DNA of 64,000 nucleotides from Cryptomeria japonica. Taxonomy: Eukaryota; Streptophyta; Pinopsida; Cupressales; Cupressaceae. The stretch is from the NCBI RefSeq assembly GCF_030272615.1, contig NC_081405.1, positions 569,839,095 through 569,903,094 of the forward strand. Reading direction: 5' to 3'. The translations under genes and the position numbers were made by a program. This document shows positions 1 through 12,215 of this stretch, one piece after another; position 1 is the first letter of the stretch, and every line of letters begins with the position of its first letter. The notes beneath the pieces were generated by a model. It searched no databases and was not told where the DNA came from. It saw only the letters and a list, made by a program, of their open reading frames with translations.

Positions 1-786
1 TATTTATTAACGTTTTATTTTTTGTATATATTTTTTAAAATTATATGACATCAATCTACACATAATTCTTTTCTAAATAAAAAAATCAGAAAATGATAAC
101 TTTAGGTCAAATTATGTTGGTCATACTCGTGATGGTCCTAAAATAGGTATTTTTAAATAGTGGGTTTTCAAAAAATCACTTTGAAAAGTCAATTTATATT
201 AGCTGGGTATTAAAATAAATTACATATTTGGAAACTAGATTCTAAATGCTAAACTTCATAGTCCTAACATTTTTCAATATTCAATCTCTAAGTGGTTCAA
301 ATTTTTAGGTGAAATGTGGGAAAAATTGAAAATCAAGGAAAACACTTCCTTTTTTTGGCCAAAAAGTGGACTCAATTTCTTGCAAACACCAATTAGGGCA
401 ACATGAAAGAAATAAAAATGGATGATTCTTGATAAAATATCTCAATATTGTTTATATAAATATTCCTATTTCTCTTCTTGATAGATCTATAATTTTGTAA
501 GGATTGAATTAATGTCTTCCTAGAGATTAGAGATCATTAGACTAGATATTTTGGAATGAGCAAGGGAGTCACATTTATATATGTCTTACGCCTTTTCAAA
601 AAAGCTATTTAGGAAAGGTTGATTAAAAGAATACAACCATTAACTGACCATACCAATAATTAAAATATATAAATTTAGAGTAAAATTGGGTGGATATTAG
701 CATTGGACACTAGTGTTCAACCCTCTTTTACTATGCAAAGTGCTAGATAATAGAATATGTGTTCCATATTGTAGATCCAAATCCAA
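1..786. other. AT-rich flank, no gene seen
   Basis: I see no coding sequence, RNA gene or clear repeat here. The stretch from about 905 to 975 resembles the polypurine-tract region just inside the 3' LTR of E2 and E5 (TAGCC, then ACTTTAGC, then a tract alternating CATATG-like words). This left edge may therefore be the decayed LTR end of another minus-strand element of that family. The match is weak. Confidence 0.3.
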
Positions 787-964
787 TATATAGTCATATT
801 TAGATTAGTTTATGCACGATCAAAAAATATGTTGTATATAAATTACAAGGGTATGAGCCTATGCCCATATAGTCATATATAGTCATATTTAGATCAGTTT
901 ATGCAGGATATTTATAGCCTACTTTAGCAAGGGTATGAGCTTATGCCCATATATCTGATAAAGT
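787..964. repeat. Imperfect tandem duplication, two units of about 85 bp
   Basis: Two adjacent units start at 787 and 876 with the same word TATATAGTCATATTTAGAT. Each ends with a GGGTATGAGC-TATGCCCATAT block. The units are diverged by substitutions and small indels, and the second carries the polypurine-like TAGCCTACTTTAGC. This looks like replication slippage in a decayed element. Confidence 0.6.
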
Positions 965-1259
965 TTAGAGAAGCCAAGACATTTCAATATTGTTCTATTA
1001 AATATACAAGATGACTCCAAGATGAGAGATGTGATAGGTCCCAAAATTTATGATCCAATCAATCCATAATGCCCAAATAAAAAGGGATCACCCACACACA
1101 TGAGACATAGGAAAAATGAAATGATGGGAAATGGGATCCTAACATACAGATATAAAATGAGATCCCAAATCAAGATTAATCTCATTAGGTAAAATAGATG
1201 CCAAGATCTAACTTCAATCCTAAAAGAAAAATTGATGTTGAGTATCGTTATTGTAGTGT

Positions 1260-1925
1260 TGTAAATTGTCATCGGTCCAATTTACACCTCTTGTTTGTGC
1301 TCTCACTTTAGCATCTCCTATCCTCATCCCCTCTCTAGGTCTGGTCTGACCTCATTCTCCATCTTTGAGGCCATAAAAACCCATTAGTGGATCCCATGGT
1401 GAGGTACCCTTACCTCTAGCACCTTATTTTGGTGGTGTTTGCAGAGGGAGCAGGGTGTGGAATGCTTTGGTCTAGACCATGGCACCTTTAAATTCCATGG
1501 TCTCTCTCAATGCGGCCCCAATTTAAAATAGGGTAGGTTCTCTATCTCCTTGGTTGTTTTTCGATCCCTCTATCTACACATGAGTATTGGAGGTTGACCT
1601 AATCAGTAATTTACCTAGGTAACCCTGTATAAATTCATCCTATCAATTAATTTTGACGTCAATAAGATATCCCTAATATTTGTGCATCCATGAAACATTC
1701 ACCATCAAGCATTTTCAAAGATCTTCAAGGCTACATATTCATAACTCAAGCATTGAGGAACAAAGTTACATCAATCTTATGCAAGCATGTGTGTGTGATT
1801 AGGGTTTTTCATTTTAATGTATTTGTCACACCATTACATAAAACATTTGTGATTACATTCGAGGAGAATTGCATCATCATCAAAAATTACAGATCTAAGT
1901 TATATTTCCTTAACAGTTATTTTAG
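1260..1925 (-). repeat. E0 left LTR (3' LTR in element sense), copy R1
   Basis: This block is collinear with 30122-30718 joined to 46488-46527. Shared landmarks in order are TGTAAATTGTCAT at the left edge, TTTGTGCTC/CCC, CATCAAGCATTTTCAAAGAT, ATGCAAGCATGTGTGTGTGA and GCATCATCATC/G. The copy beside E0 gag fits a 5' LTR, so this copy is read as the opposite LTR. The right edge is uncertain, because the second copy is cut by E5 at the equivalent of about 1915. It could instead be a solo LTR of the same family. Confidence 0.6.
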
Positions 1926-2589
1926 TATTTGTAATATTTTATCCAACATTAATTCCTAAACTAAGGTTTGACTTATGAAAACCCTTATGTCTAACATATT
2001 TTTATTTCTTTCTATGTGCAGGAAATAGGTGCATAGATGTACTTGGAGAATCTGATAGAGTCAACAATGGCAAATAGGTCAGTTTCTAAGGACAAATTTC
2101 AAGCATTTTCATCTATTTCAACTTAAAGAGAGGGAAAGAAACCCTAACAAGTGAACCTAATCATAATTTCAGCCCTTTCCTTATTTCGATTGAGGCTATA
2201 TCTATTAGGTTCACCCAACTTTCAACGTATGGTTAATTTGGCTAGTTAGAGGATTTTTCATTTGGTAAAACCCTAATTCCAAATTACACCATTACATTTT
2301 GGTGAACTTAACTTCTTACATGCTGATATCTAATTCCTTGTCTCGGATCTTATTTGTATGCACTTTATTTTTTGAATTTTCACTCATAGATCTTATTTGC
2401 ATTTAAATTACATAAATTTAGAGGTTAATTTCATAAAAAATCCCTAATTTATTTTTATCAAATTTGACTTGTGGGTTGCATAATTATTCATTTACATTTT
2501 AAATTCTAATTTTTATGACATTTTATGTTTAAATTTAGATGCATTCAATCATTGTTTTTGTACTTGCATTAGTGAAAAAACCTAAAAAT
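1926..2589. other. Unassigned AT-rich stretch between E0 LTR and E7
   Basis: I see no open frame, knuckle motif or LTR landmark here. It may hold the rest of the E0 LTR and the lost 5' end of E7. No initiator-Met primer site of the TTGGTATCAGAG type is visible, so the E7 5' LTR seems to be missing. Confidence 0.3.
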
Positions 2590-2599
2590 TGCATATTGT

Positions 2600-3078
2600 T
2601 GGGCATGTGTAGGATCATGGTAAAAGTAGCAGTCACCAAGGAAGAAAAAGGTAAGTCTTTGGTCAAGAAATAGGTAAGTATGAAAAATAACTCCTTTAAT
2701 GGCTCTTGCTACAAATGTAATAGAGTAGGACATAAGGCAATATAATTTAGAAGTAGTATAAATCAAACTTCTAATCCATTTTTTGGTAGATGTTACACAT
2801 GCAATAAATATGATCATAAAGCTAATCAATGTAGGAATATGGTTATAAATTAGAATATATATAATTACTCTAGAGGTGGATGTTATACATTTAATACTTT
2901 TGGACACAAAGCTATCCAGTGCAAGTGAAGCCAAAATCTGGCAAACATCAAGTGTTACAACTACAATAAAGCTAAACATATGGCAAGAAAATACAAAAGA
3001 AAAGGTTCAAAATCAAACCAAAATAGTAAAAAGGGTCAATTTGGAAGATGTCAAAATAGAAATGAAGAAGATATAGAA
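2600..3078 (+). pseudogene. E7 gag remnant with four tandem zinc knuckles
   Basis: All four knuckles sit in one frame (codons starting at positions equal to 1 modulo 3). Box 1 (from 2707) reads C-YK-C-NRVG-H and loses its last cysteine to a stop region. Box 2 (from 2791) is a complete C-X2-C-X4-H-X4-C. Box 3 (from 2881) has Phe for the second Cys. Box 4 (from 2953) keeps only the first Cys and the His. A Lys/Arg-rich tail follows. Such boxes bind nucleic acid in Gag nucleocapsids. Four in series is unusual for Copia elements, which normally have one. In-frame stops near 2746 and 3030 make the gene non-functional. Confidence 0.7.
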
Positions 3079-3429
3079 AAATAAGGAAACCATAGATACA
3101 TCAGCAGCCAACTCTGGTGTAGTCATCTCACCTAGAAATTACAAAGTTTGTGGCTTTGGCTTGAGGGGGTGGAGGCAATTTGAAAGCATATTCTTATCCC
3201 GAACCAAAGTAGTATAAGGTCGTAATACCGACTGAAGAGAGCTTGAAGGAATCTGGTCATCAGTGTCATAACTCATCACAAGATCTTGTAGGTTTTTATG
3301 AAAGTCGAGAATGTGGAAGATAGCTCATGCACATTTAATGCAAAGCACTTAATGAAGGAATATATGGACAACATTTCGATGAATCTCATTTCACCTCAAA
3401 TTAAAGAAGCAATGAAGAGTTGTAAAGAT

Positions 3430-6400
3430 GGTTAAGGTGATCAGTGAGTTTAGGTTTTCTCTAGCAAGTTTTGATCAGGGTTTGCAATTTGCAAAGTTAG
3501 TGATCATGAACACTCCAACCATCATTGATGTTGCCTCCAAGCCTTGACTTGTGTTCATGAAGACGTTGTACAAAGAAATAGAGATTGATCCGATTAGGAC
3601 ATTTTCAACCATATCGACTGGGGTTGTTCTAGCGAAAGATGTTAGGTCCTACACCCATGTCAAGATAGAATAGTTTGGTCATCATGGAATGATGCTAGAT
3701 TTATGGACTGAGAAGTTGGTGAATGAGCATGGCCAAGAAAAGCCTGAATTTGCTAACCTGGTCAAGAAGAATTTGAACACATGGAATAATTTTCCCATTA
3801 TTTGTCATGACGACAAGTGGCTTAAGTTAGACATGAGAAGGTTTCATGATGAATTTCTCTAGTTAGATCAAACTCACCTGATGAACAAAGGTGTAATGAA
3901 GGCCATTACTAGTCTGCATGATTCTGGTGAGTTTCCTAGACTAAAATTTGCAAAAAAACAAGGTTGTTATGGACTTGATAGGTGTGACATTTGACAAACA
4001 CTCTTTCGCAATTGATAATGTCTAGAATTTGGTGTTAAGTACCTATCTATGATGGTAAGAAATAAAATATATTTCACAAATATGGAAAATTTTATTTCAG
4101 CCACCATAGTTCACATGGCATATGAAATGGTGGAGCTAAACAAGGAATTTGACCTTTGTGAAATCCTATGTCATTTTGTCAGCAGTTTATGGAGAATTTT
4201 GTTCAATGTAGGGAGAAGAAACACTTATTCAATTTTGGAACCATATTACTATGCATCTCATTATATTCCCTTCAAGCATTACCTGGTTGTGGTATGGTTT
4301 TATGGTCTCTAAACACTCTAGTAGCCCATCAAGTTGCTGACAAGCTTTGATGGTTTATTAATGAAAAGGTGAGGGAAGAAGAGTTTGTAGCCTTCTTTAT
4401 CATTGTTCATATGAATATGTAGAATAGAGATAAAATTGTAAAGGAAATTGTTGTTAAGTATAAGAACGACATTACATCTGTGATCATGAATGATAAATGC
4501 CATATGGAAGCGGCGATGCCCAAAAAAGTTCGGGTCCCTTTGTTCGAATATGAGGTGACTCCTGATATGCTTTAAGCCACAACCAAAGTTCTCTTGAAAA
4601 GTTTGGTCGATGAGTCTCAAGAACTATTTGGGACTACAAATGAGAAATCTTTGCAGGTTTGGATGGAGCACACCAAGAAGGACCGAGAAAAGGTAGTGAA
4701 AACGGTAATTCAATAATCTTTGATTAAAGTGAAGTTGACTGAAGAATAAATTTCTAGATTTGGCATTTCAGAGGGCTTGGTTCATCCAAAGAAACTAATG
4801 TTGCTTTGAAGGACCTCCCCTTGTCGATTTCACTAAAGAAGAAAAAAATTGAAATAGAAGGAAAACCATTGTTGTGGAACTTGAAGAAGAGGAATATGTG
4901 AAGCAGTACTAGATACACATCCAAAAATCCTAAGGGAAGAAGGTCAAGAATCCGCTCTATATGAACAAGTTATGTGATCCCTTTCTCAGGGAACAAGTTC
5001 GAAAGAGGTAGACAATCTGTTCATTAAGGCTAATGCTGCTGATCAAAATAGTATAATTACAGCCTTATTAATGTATTGTGTGGTGTATGATGCTACAATT
5101 GATCAATTTAGAAATGGTATTCCAAATTATTTGTATGAAGAGTTGATGAGAACCAGACAAATTTCTAGAGAAGAGGTACAAACGATTAAAAAATATGTAT
5201 TTGAGTTAGTCATTTCAAACCTCTCTCATGATAATAAGGTTACTTTGATTGAGTCATGCAAAAATGAATTAAAACTAAGAAGAATCTAGATAGTCTTATG
5301 CTTGGTGAAACCAATTCCAAAGAAAAGCTTCAGAATGAGATCATCGAAATTATTATGTCAATTGCTAAGAAACCTTTCCTATTCCCTTCTGATTCTGGTA
5401 TCTTTATCGATATGCTTGAGAATGTTCCTATTGTCACCCTGAAGATAATCCCTTTGATAATATTGTTGGTGACCTGATCAATGATGTGTTTGTCATGGAA
5501 AATAGTATGGATAATGTTATCGATAATAGTATAGATATTCTTCGAACCTCTAAGGTTCCTCTAGTTAACTCTGAGTCTGAAAAGGGAAAAGAGATTGAAT
5601 TTTTTATTGATAATCAAGTGTTTGATAAGATTGAAAGGAATGAACATGAACCTGAATGCAATATGCCATCAAAAGTTAAAGGAGATAATCTAGCAAAAGA
5701 GTCCAGCATACAGGTATCTATAATTGGTACCAACTCTAGTTCATCTGAAGATGTTTGGAGGAAAATATTCTCTGCTCCTTTAATTCTCCCACCTATTACA
5801 TCATCTATACAATTAGTTGACTTTTCTAATGTTGATCTCATTCAAAAGTTTGAGATTGGAGAAGCATTAATTTCATCTACTAGGCAAGATTTTTTAAAGA
5901 AGGACAATATTACTAAAGATCTACTGGTAGCACTTCATGTTGTAGTGCTTGAGTGTCAATTGGATCCGAACACTCCCAATGTAGAAAAATGCAAGATGTT
6001 AATTAGTTTGTTAGGTAGTCATGCAGATAAAATAAGAGAAAAATATGAAAAGGATAAAGTTGACGACATAGAGAAACTCTGACAAGAATTCATGGCTAAA
6101 TGTGAATAAGAAAGTCTTCATCTTTTATAACTTATCACTTAAGGCCGATCTTATTTAGAAAATGGTGATCTATTATTTTCTTTCAGTCTTCAGTAGTAGG
6201 ATGCCACAAAAAGCATTAAAGATGAGATGAACATCATTGAAGATAGGATCCAGAAAGCACTTGTTAATTTCAAATTGTATAAGGATTTATTTTGTTCTGG
6301 CAAGTCAAATATTTGGGAACTCCATGAGAGGTACTATGAATTGCAGTAGCAAAGGGATAACATCATTTCTCCCTTAGGTAAGATGAGAGAATTGATCAAT

Positions 6401-6600
6401 GAAAGAATTTTCTATATGAACAAAGCCCTCTCTCAAGCTACTAAATTCACATATAATGTTACTAGTTCTAATGATCAAGAGGTAGAGCATTTTCTTGCAT
6501 CCCTATTGGTGCACATTAAATTTATGACAAAATCCATTTCTCAATGAGATAATAACAAGGATGCTTGGACCGCTCATGCTTAGAACCTTAAGTAGTCCTT
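3430..6600 (+). pseudogene. E7 accessory ORF remnant, homologous to the E6 long ORF, function unknown
   Basis: This is a decayed coding stretch of about 3.2 kb with several stops and frameshifts. The best open pieces are 4049-4312, 5071-5289 and 5486-6082. Translation of 3480-3960 aligns with E6 12202-11822 through a TPT-(I/V)-(I/E)-V start, a GVV-x3-DVR block and conserved spacing to an acidic helix. The 4140-4310 part aligns with E6 around 11400-11560 (DLC, then Lys-rich, then a hydrophobic stretch). The 5930-6080 part aligns with E6 9454-9723 (LH-x3-LEC). I recognise no protease, RT, integrase, envelope or host domain. The 5486-6082 piece is acidic and helical. Confidence 0.55.
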
Positions 6601-6622
6601 TGGTTGATAGTGATTGTCCCCA

Positions 6623-6633
6623 TTAGGGGGAGT
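6623..6633 (+). promoter_or_regulatory. E7 upstream polypurine tract
   Basis: A TTAGGGGGAG purine run lies about 200 bp before the 3' LTR. It repeats the form of the main tract at 6812. Confidence 0.5.
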
Positions 6634-6811
6634 TTTAATTTTTATTTCACACTATTTCTAACTCTTTCTTACCCTTTCCCATTGTTGTCAAAACGGACTA
6701 GTAGGAGTTCTTAATTATCTTTTTATTTCATGCAAAACTATCAGACAGTTGGTATTTCTGTTATTATTTCAGTAAACTTACACTGAATAACTTTATATTC
6801 CCATCAATGAC

Positions 6812-6823
6812 AAAGGGGGAGAT
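6812..6823 (+). promoter_or_regulatory. E7 polypurine tract
   Basis: AAAGGGGGAGAT immediately precedes TGTTGG at the start of the 3' LTR, the expected site of plus-strand priming. It is identical to the E8 tract at 22221. Confidence 0.8.
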
Positions 6824-7710
6824 TGTTGGCCTATTACTCATTGTTGTTGACCATTGATTTAATGAATGTCATGTTTTATCTAGCATGTATGTATGTAGTT
6901 CAAGTCCTAAATTATGCTTCTTATATGTAATATTTCTTTATTATGTATGCACAACTTTGAGTTCTGGTATTCACCTTTACCAAAAGTTGCTTTTGGGTCT
7001 GGTCTTATCCACATGCAATGATAGAACATGTCTCAAGATGCTTTAGATTTGGTCCTATCCAGATATGCCAGAAAGCTTGTTCTACTTGTTATTTAATATT
7101 CTTGAAAGACTGACACCGCATAAAGATACTTTGGTTGATGTAGCATGTCAAAAAGTCCCATCTCACCTCTTCCAATTGAGTCAAATTGTCTGTTAGTTTG
7201 GCATGGATGCATATTTCCATTAGTATTATGTGTTAGAGGCATGGTTTTTGAGAAACAACTATTTTGTGTACTATATGCGAAAAGATTGTATGTGTATTTT
7301 TGTGTGCGTGAATCAAGTACAACAAATGTATGAGATAGCTTATATACTTCAAAGGAACTATAATCTATGCATATGTTAGATGCAACTATAATAGCTCAAG
7401 TTTTGTATACTCCAAAATTTGGCTATAAGCCCCTTTTTTGTATTTAGACAATGATTCCAAACTAGTAGTGAACTAAACTAGAAGTAAGCCACGCCTTCTA
7501 CAGTGTAACCAATTACATATTGCATCATTATAGAGAGAATTATCTCTCTATGGTTTTTCCCATATTGGGTTTTCCACGTACAAAATATGGTGTTATGTGT
7601 TGTGCATCTATTTTGTTCATTGCATTTAAATTATGCTATGTGATTGGTTAATTAGAAGTTTCAATAAGTGCTACAGAATATGAATTCACCACTCTCCTCT
7701 CAATATTTTG
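6824..7710 (+). repeat. E7 3' LTR
   Basis: It begins TGTTGGCC directly after the polypurine tract. The 7540-7700 portion parallels the E8 LTR: a TGGTTTTTCCC word, a GGGTTTTCCACGTAC word, TGGTGTTATGTGTTGTG, then a TTCACC pyrimidine-rich end. The end is placed near 7710 because the E0 RT peptide resumes there on the minus strand. No 5' partner is seen. Confidence 0.65.
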
Positions 7711-7791
7711 AATATTTAATAGTAGCAACATTTAACTCTCTGTAATCCACACATACTTCCCACTTTCCTCCAATTTTAGGTATAATACGAG
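7711..7791 (-). pseudogene. E0 RT fragment, distal part
   Basis: The minus strand encodes a peptide with IIPK, GGKW and VCVDYRELN, followed by ATIKY. This is the conserved Ty3/Gypsy RT block around the K-x-R-x-C-x-D-Y-R-x-L-N motif. The preceding residues are on the other side of E6 at 14665-14717, and removal of E6 joins them in frame. On its other side it ends at the E7 3' LTR. Confidence 0.8.
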
Positions 7792-8744
7792 TTTTGGAAT
7801 CCAAGAACACTAAGAGAAGGGGGGGGGGTGAATCAGTTTTCTATCGAAATTATCAATTTTAACCTTATTAAAACATGCACTCACAAACCGATACATATAG
7901 AATTGAAAGAAGTAAAGCAACCAATAAGACAATCACAAAAATGAATACCATAACACAGAGAATTATATGTGAAAAACCTCAAAAATGAAAAACCACGATG
8001 GGATTTATGACCCACAATATCAATCCACAAGCCATGTGAAGGGGTATTACAAAATATAGGGGCCTGCACTTGCAGGAAGGCTTACAACCTAGAGCACACT
8101 GCTCAATCACAAAAGGAGCCTCATTGACTACATATAAATCTAGAGTAGAATATAGAGAAATGATTGAATTGTAATGACAACATCTTCTATGCCTGAATAC
8201 AGTTCCGGTTAAGCTATATCTATTCTAGTCTAAAACCCTAAACCCTTATCAGAATACCCTCTTACATAAATATCCTCACATACATGATCTCTCTTATATA
8301 TTTCATATCTCCATTACATTCCATAACCTTACATATCCATATCCTTGCCTATACTTACATATTCTTTCATATTACAAAATGATCTAATCAACTGACCTAT
8401 ATACCCTTTTACAATCCATCAAGCCTTATGCCATCTTACAAAGATAATTATAATATGAATATAGATGTCAGCTCAATAACATAAACATAGGAATATCAAA
8501 AATAATTGCCAATCTCAGATCTACCAAATGATGTCATCCTCCAATACTTATAACCTGATGAAGTCATGTCGACTTGCAATGTCGGTAACCAAAGAATTCC
8601 TTCCAACATGTCGGTGCTAGTGTTGATGTTGGTGAAGTGTCTGTTGGTACACAACTAAACCAAAATATGAAGCCAAAACATGTTCCCATGTTGCCATCAA
8701 TAACAATATATTGAAACCAACCAATTGAGTATCAATTGCCAACA
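7792..8744 (-). repeat. E6 3' LTR (left)
   Basis: It is collinear with 13722-14664 over its length (GGAATCCAAGA at the left edge, CAATTGAGT-TCAATT near the right edge). It ends ..CCAACA beside the CCCCCTTT tract. A poly-G run near 7820 is longer than in the other copy. A TATA-like CTTATATAT at 8293-8301 reads as a TATA box on the minus strand. Confidence 0.85.
8293..8301 (-). promoter_or_regulatory. E6 left LTR TATA box
   Basis: The minus strand reads ATATATAAG. The right LTR has the same word at 14221-14229, the position expected for the element promoter. Confidence 0.45.
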
Positions 8745-8759
8745 ATTTCCCCCTTTGGC
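8745..8759 (-). promoter_or_regulatory. E6 polypurine tract
   Basis: The minus strand reads GCCAAAGGGGGAAAT next to the LTR edge. It matches the E7 and E8 tracts. Confidence 0.8.
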
Positions 8760-8899
8760 ATTGATGGCAACACTCATATGAAAAATGATTATGGTTTCCA
8801 TCTGTTAGTTTCATTTTGTGCTTGCTCTCCTTAAGCTAAATATCCATCTTGAACAAAATACTCCATACCTCCAAATCTCCTGAATATTTTTCACCTATA

Positions 8900-8911
8900 C
8901 TCCCCCTTTGA
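8900..8911 (-). promoter_or_regulatory. E6 second polypurine tract
   Basis: The minus strand reads CAAAGGGGGAGT about 150 bp inside the first tract, giving a multi-tract arrangement like that of E7 and E8. Confidence 0.6.
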
Positions 8912-8999
8912 CATTAATGTCAAAAATACCAAACAATAATACCAAAAACTGCGATGAAGAATGAAAGACTGTACAATGAATGTCCCAAAATACCTTACG

Positions 9000-11900
9000 G
9001 GAGCTGAATATATTTGAAAATTTCCAGATAGGCCTTCTCCAAAAGCTCTAGATAGGTCTCCCAACCTAATTTGAAAGTGTCATAAATAGATACAAGTCTA
9101 TTTAACATATGGGCATATGACTCTTTCTTATTAAGTTATGTTGGCGTGGGCTTACCAACCATATCTATACACTCCTTATGTACACTTAATGATACACTTA
9201 ATGAATCCAACCAAGGACTCACCAATCCTCTAAGACCTCTGGCTCTCCTTATGATTTTATCTTTTTCCCTCTCAAGAGCTAAAACTTGGGCTTCCAAAAC
9301 CAGAATCTGACCATCTATAGATGTAGTCAATGAGTGTGAACCATCAAAATAATTGACTACACCTACAATCTCTTCTTGAATATCCTTAATCCTTTCATCA
9401 AAATTAGCTGTGAGTAAACCTATGTTACAACATACTCTATAAATATTAGTACATTATCTTAAAGATTTATCTATCAACTTCAACTTATCATTAATCTCCT
9501 TCCTCTTCGACTCAATCATCTGATCAAATGTATCTCTCTTTGCATGTGTAAACCTCTCCAGTGCCTGTCGGTTTGATATTTGTTGTAAAGATTGAAATCC
9601 CTTTGAAATATTTTCTATGATTGTTTTAAGCTTGCCAGATGGACTCACTTCTTTTTCAAATTTACACTCTAGGATAAGTCTATGCAAAATAGTGATAGAC
9701 TGATCAATAATGCCTTTGTGCATAGATCCTTCATCATTTTCTATGCAGCCATCATCATGAGTTTAGTAGAACTCACCTTCGTTATGATTTCCTTTTCAAC
9801 CTGTGAGGTGTCAATTTATAGAAATGATGGACTCACTACCAGTTCCCTATCAGATTCCTCTTTCTTCTCCTCTAATGGTTTAACTTTAATAGCTTCCTCA
9901 CTTGCACCGGGGGCTTCGCCACTTCGTGTAGTCTAAGTTACTGTTGGTTCCTTCTTAGGAACTGTGTCCTCATCATGTATATTCTGATCTAGAAGACTAT
10001 TGTCCTCAGCATTAGTAACCCATACACTTGCAACCTTTACACTCTCTGATTTTGCCAGTATCTCAATATTTCTCTATACATTAGTCTCTACCGGGAGCTC
10101 TATATCCAATATCTTAATGTTTTTCAAAATTGAGGGTGAAGTACCCACAATACCTTTACCTTTCCCTTCAATCGAGATGTTTGTAGTATCTATCTTTGGT
10201 TCTGATGAAGTATAAAAAACCACGGTTTGCTTCAAAGAATGTAACCCATGCCTTGTGGGTCTCCTTAACTATCTCATTGATGCTACCTAACATAAGACTT
10301 ACTATTTTGTGCTTGCTATGCAAAATCTTTCTGTCTGCAACCTCAAGTGTACTGTCCATCTCCTCAAGAGTAATAGAAACACAAACAAATAACAACTCAT
10401 TAATCTTTATATGATTGTCCTCTTCCATTGCTGATAATCATCTAGCATCTAATATGTCATATAGCTATGTTGGTATTTGGTTTTTAATTTCTAACAAGGT
10501 TTTCTTATAAATATCCAAATACAACAAAACTGATTCCTCAACTTCTCTTTGTTCAACATCATCCAAATGCTCATAATAAAATTGCACATTCTTCAACATA
10601 CCATTTTTAGTGATTTCATCAACCAATTCTACACAAGTTTTGGGTAGAATAATAGTTACATTACCAGATACAAGTGCAAGATCAATGTCATCCTTCTTCT
10701 TCCTTCTTCTAGTACCGATTGGAGCTGAAGGTGTTTCTTTTGGTTCTCTTTTCTGTGCCGGTACCCTGATAGTAAATTTTCTAACTTGTTTCTTCTTTGC
10801 TTCTACCTTAGTCTCTTTCATTTTCTTCCTCAATACCCTCTTGAATGCTAAGGGTGTGTCATCATCAGATCTAGATTATGCTACAATTGGATCAATGAAT
10901 ATTTCTAGCTCTTTCCTTTTTCTCCCTTTCTCCGAAACAACATCAATTAATGCCTTGATATCCTATGAAACCTTTTCAACAAATTTACTTTCCTTGCCCT
11001 ACTACTTCTCCCTCTTCTTCCAGTTGAACTCAGTTTTAACCTCTTGCTTCTTCTTATTAGCAGTACTAAAGGTTTTTACAGTTTCATCAATAGGTGCATC
11101 AATTAGCATCTATGCATAAGCATCTTGAATCTATGCATCAACTTCATAACCCATTTCCTCAATCCAAATCTTCCAAGGCCTCACAACCTCCATCAAAGTT
11201 TCATCTTTCTTAACCATGAAACATATCTTAGTTTAGTAGTTCTCAACAATGTGCTTTGGAACTCTCTCCCTAGAATTCATATCCTTTTGAAATTCTTTAA
11301 AGTAACCCCACACTTTGTCATCTCTCTGACTACCCAATATAGAAATTGATTGTTTTATTTGCCTCCCTATCAGGATATCGAATGCCCATTGTCACTTCCC
11401 AAAACTGGGAGTCTCATTAATAAAAAACAACATTAAACAGACAATTAGGTTTCTATACCAGAATGCTCCTTTCTTCTCACCTTTGATCTTTCCTAATTTA
11501 ATCAACAATTCATCCAACATCCAACCACATAGATCTAACTTCTCATTTTCCCTCATCTTTTTATGAGCTACATAAATGCAGAAGCTAGAAATAGAATTTA
11601 GTCGGTTTGATTGAGTTACCTTGTAACCAATGACCATGCTTCCAAATCGGATATCTCTGTTAGTGATAGTACTAATCCTCATTGATTTCTTGTTTGATGT
11701 TGTGCCAGTGATCTTTTTGACCTAATCATTAGAAACCTTCTTCTTAGGATGCTATCCATCTTGTGGTAAACCGGTGATGGCCCTAATGGCCTCCTTCAAA
11801 AATCTTATACTTTTTGTCCCACTAGACAAATTCTCCATACATTTTTCTTAGAACATATCTGACAATCTCATCTTCAAATTTTAGAATATCCAAAAAGCTG

Positions 11901-12215
11901 GTAAACCCTAGATCCTCAATATGATGGTACTTGGGCTTAATCTTTCCAGAATCTCCCATTAACTCACTCATGTACATTCTCTTAATATCAATCATTCCCA
12001 AATCCTTAATATGATAATGAATGTGAGCTCTGACATCTTCAACATACACGACTCCTTCTGGAACATAGGAAATAGTGCCTACCGAATCATCCAAAGTAGC
12101 AAAATCTGGATATCCCTTGAAAATAGGCCTAGGATGGTCCTTGACCTCAACAACAGTAGGATTTGTAATAAACATAGGTACAAATGATGATCTCACTTCC
12201 ATGATGAAAGATAGA
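9000..12215 (-). pseudogene. E6 accessory ORF, about 1,050 codons, function unknown
   Basis: Open pieces at 12202-11822, 11682-11392, 10833-10465, 10428-10168, 9723-9454 and 9330-9136 follow one another on the minus strand in several frames. They appear to be one decayed gene. The N-terminal piece has a GVVYVEDVRAH block that aligns with E7 near 3620. The middle (10833-10600) is Lys/Arg-rich and could be a nuclear-localisation or RNA-binding segment. The rest is predicted mostly helical, with acidic coiled-coil-like runs near 9500-9330. I do not recognise a family. Its position after gag, where protease-integrase-RT should be, and its retention in two copies suggest that it belongs to the element. 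Confidence 0.55.

Larger units (their letters stand above)
2590..7710 (+). mobile_element. E7: pol-less Copia-like element with a large accessory ORF, 5'-truncated
   Basis: From left to right it has a decayed gag with four CCHC-type knuckles, a long decayed ORF with no recognised domain, two polypurine tracts, and one 3' LTR. The downstream part of the LTR resembles that of the Copia element E8, for example the run TGGTGTTATGTGTTGTG and a CACC-rich end. No protease, integrase or RT motif is present. E6 on the opposite strand has the same gene order and ORF length and is the better reference copy. The 3' end abuts an E0 RT fragment, so E7 inserted into E0 pol. The 5' boundary is not resolved. 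Confidence 0.6.

Noticed and set aside
1690-1959. Plus-strand 89-codon frame in the E0 LTR copy
   Set aside because: It is not preserved in the second LTR copy, and its composition is that of AT-rich non-coding DNA.
7815-7832. Poly-G run as a possible quadruplex or origin
   Set aside because: A homopolymer expansion of a shorter G run in the other E6 LTR. No repeat of G tracts.
8225-8245. AAACCCTAAACCC telomere-like word
   Set aside because: Only about one and a half repeats, inside the E6 LTR, and degenerate in the other LTR copy (14162). Not an interstitial telomere array.
10610-11119. Plus-strand 169-codon frame
   Set aside because: It is antisense to the E6 accessory ORF, which aligns with E7 on the other strand. 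Ser/Phe-rich composition is typical of a shadow frame.
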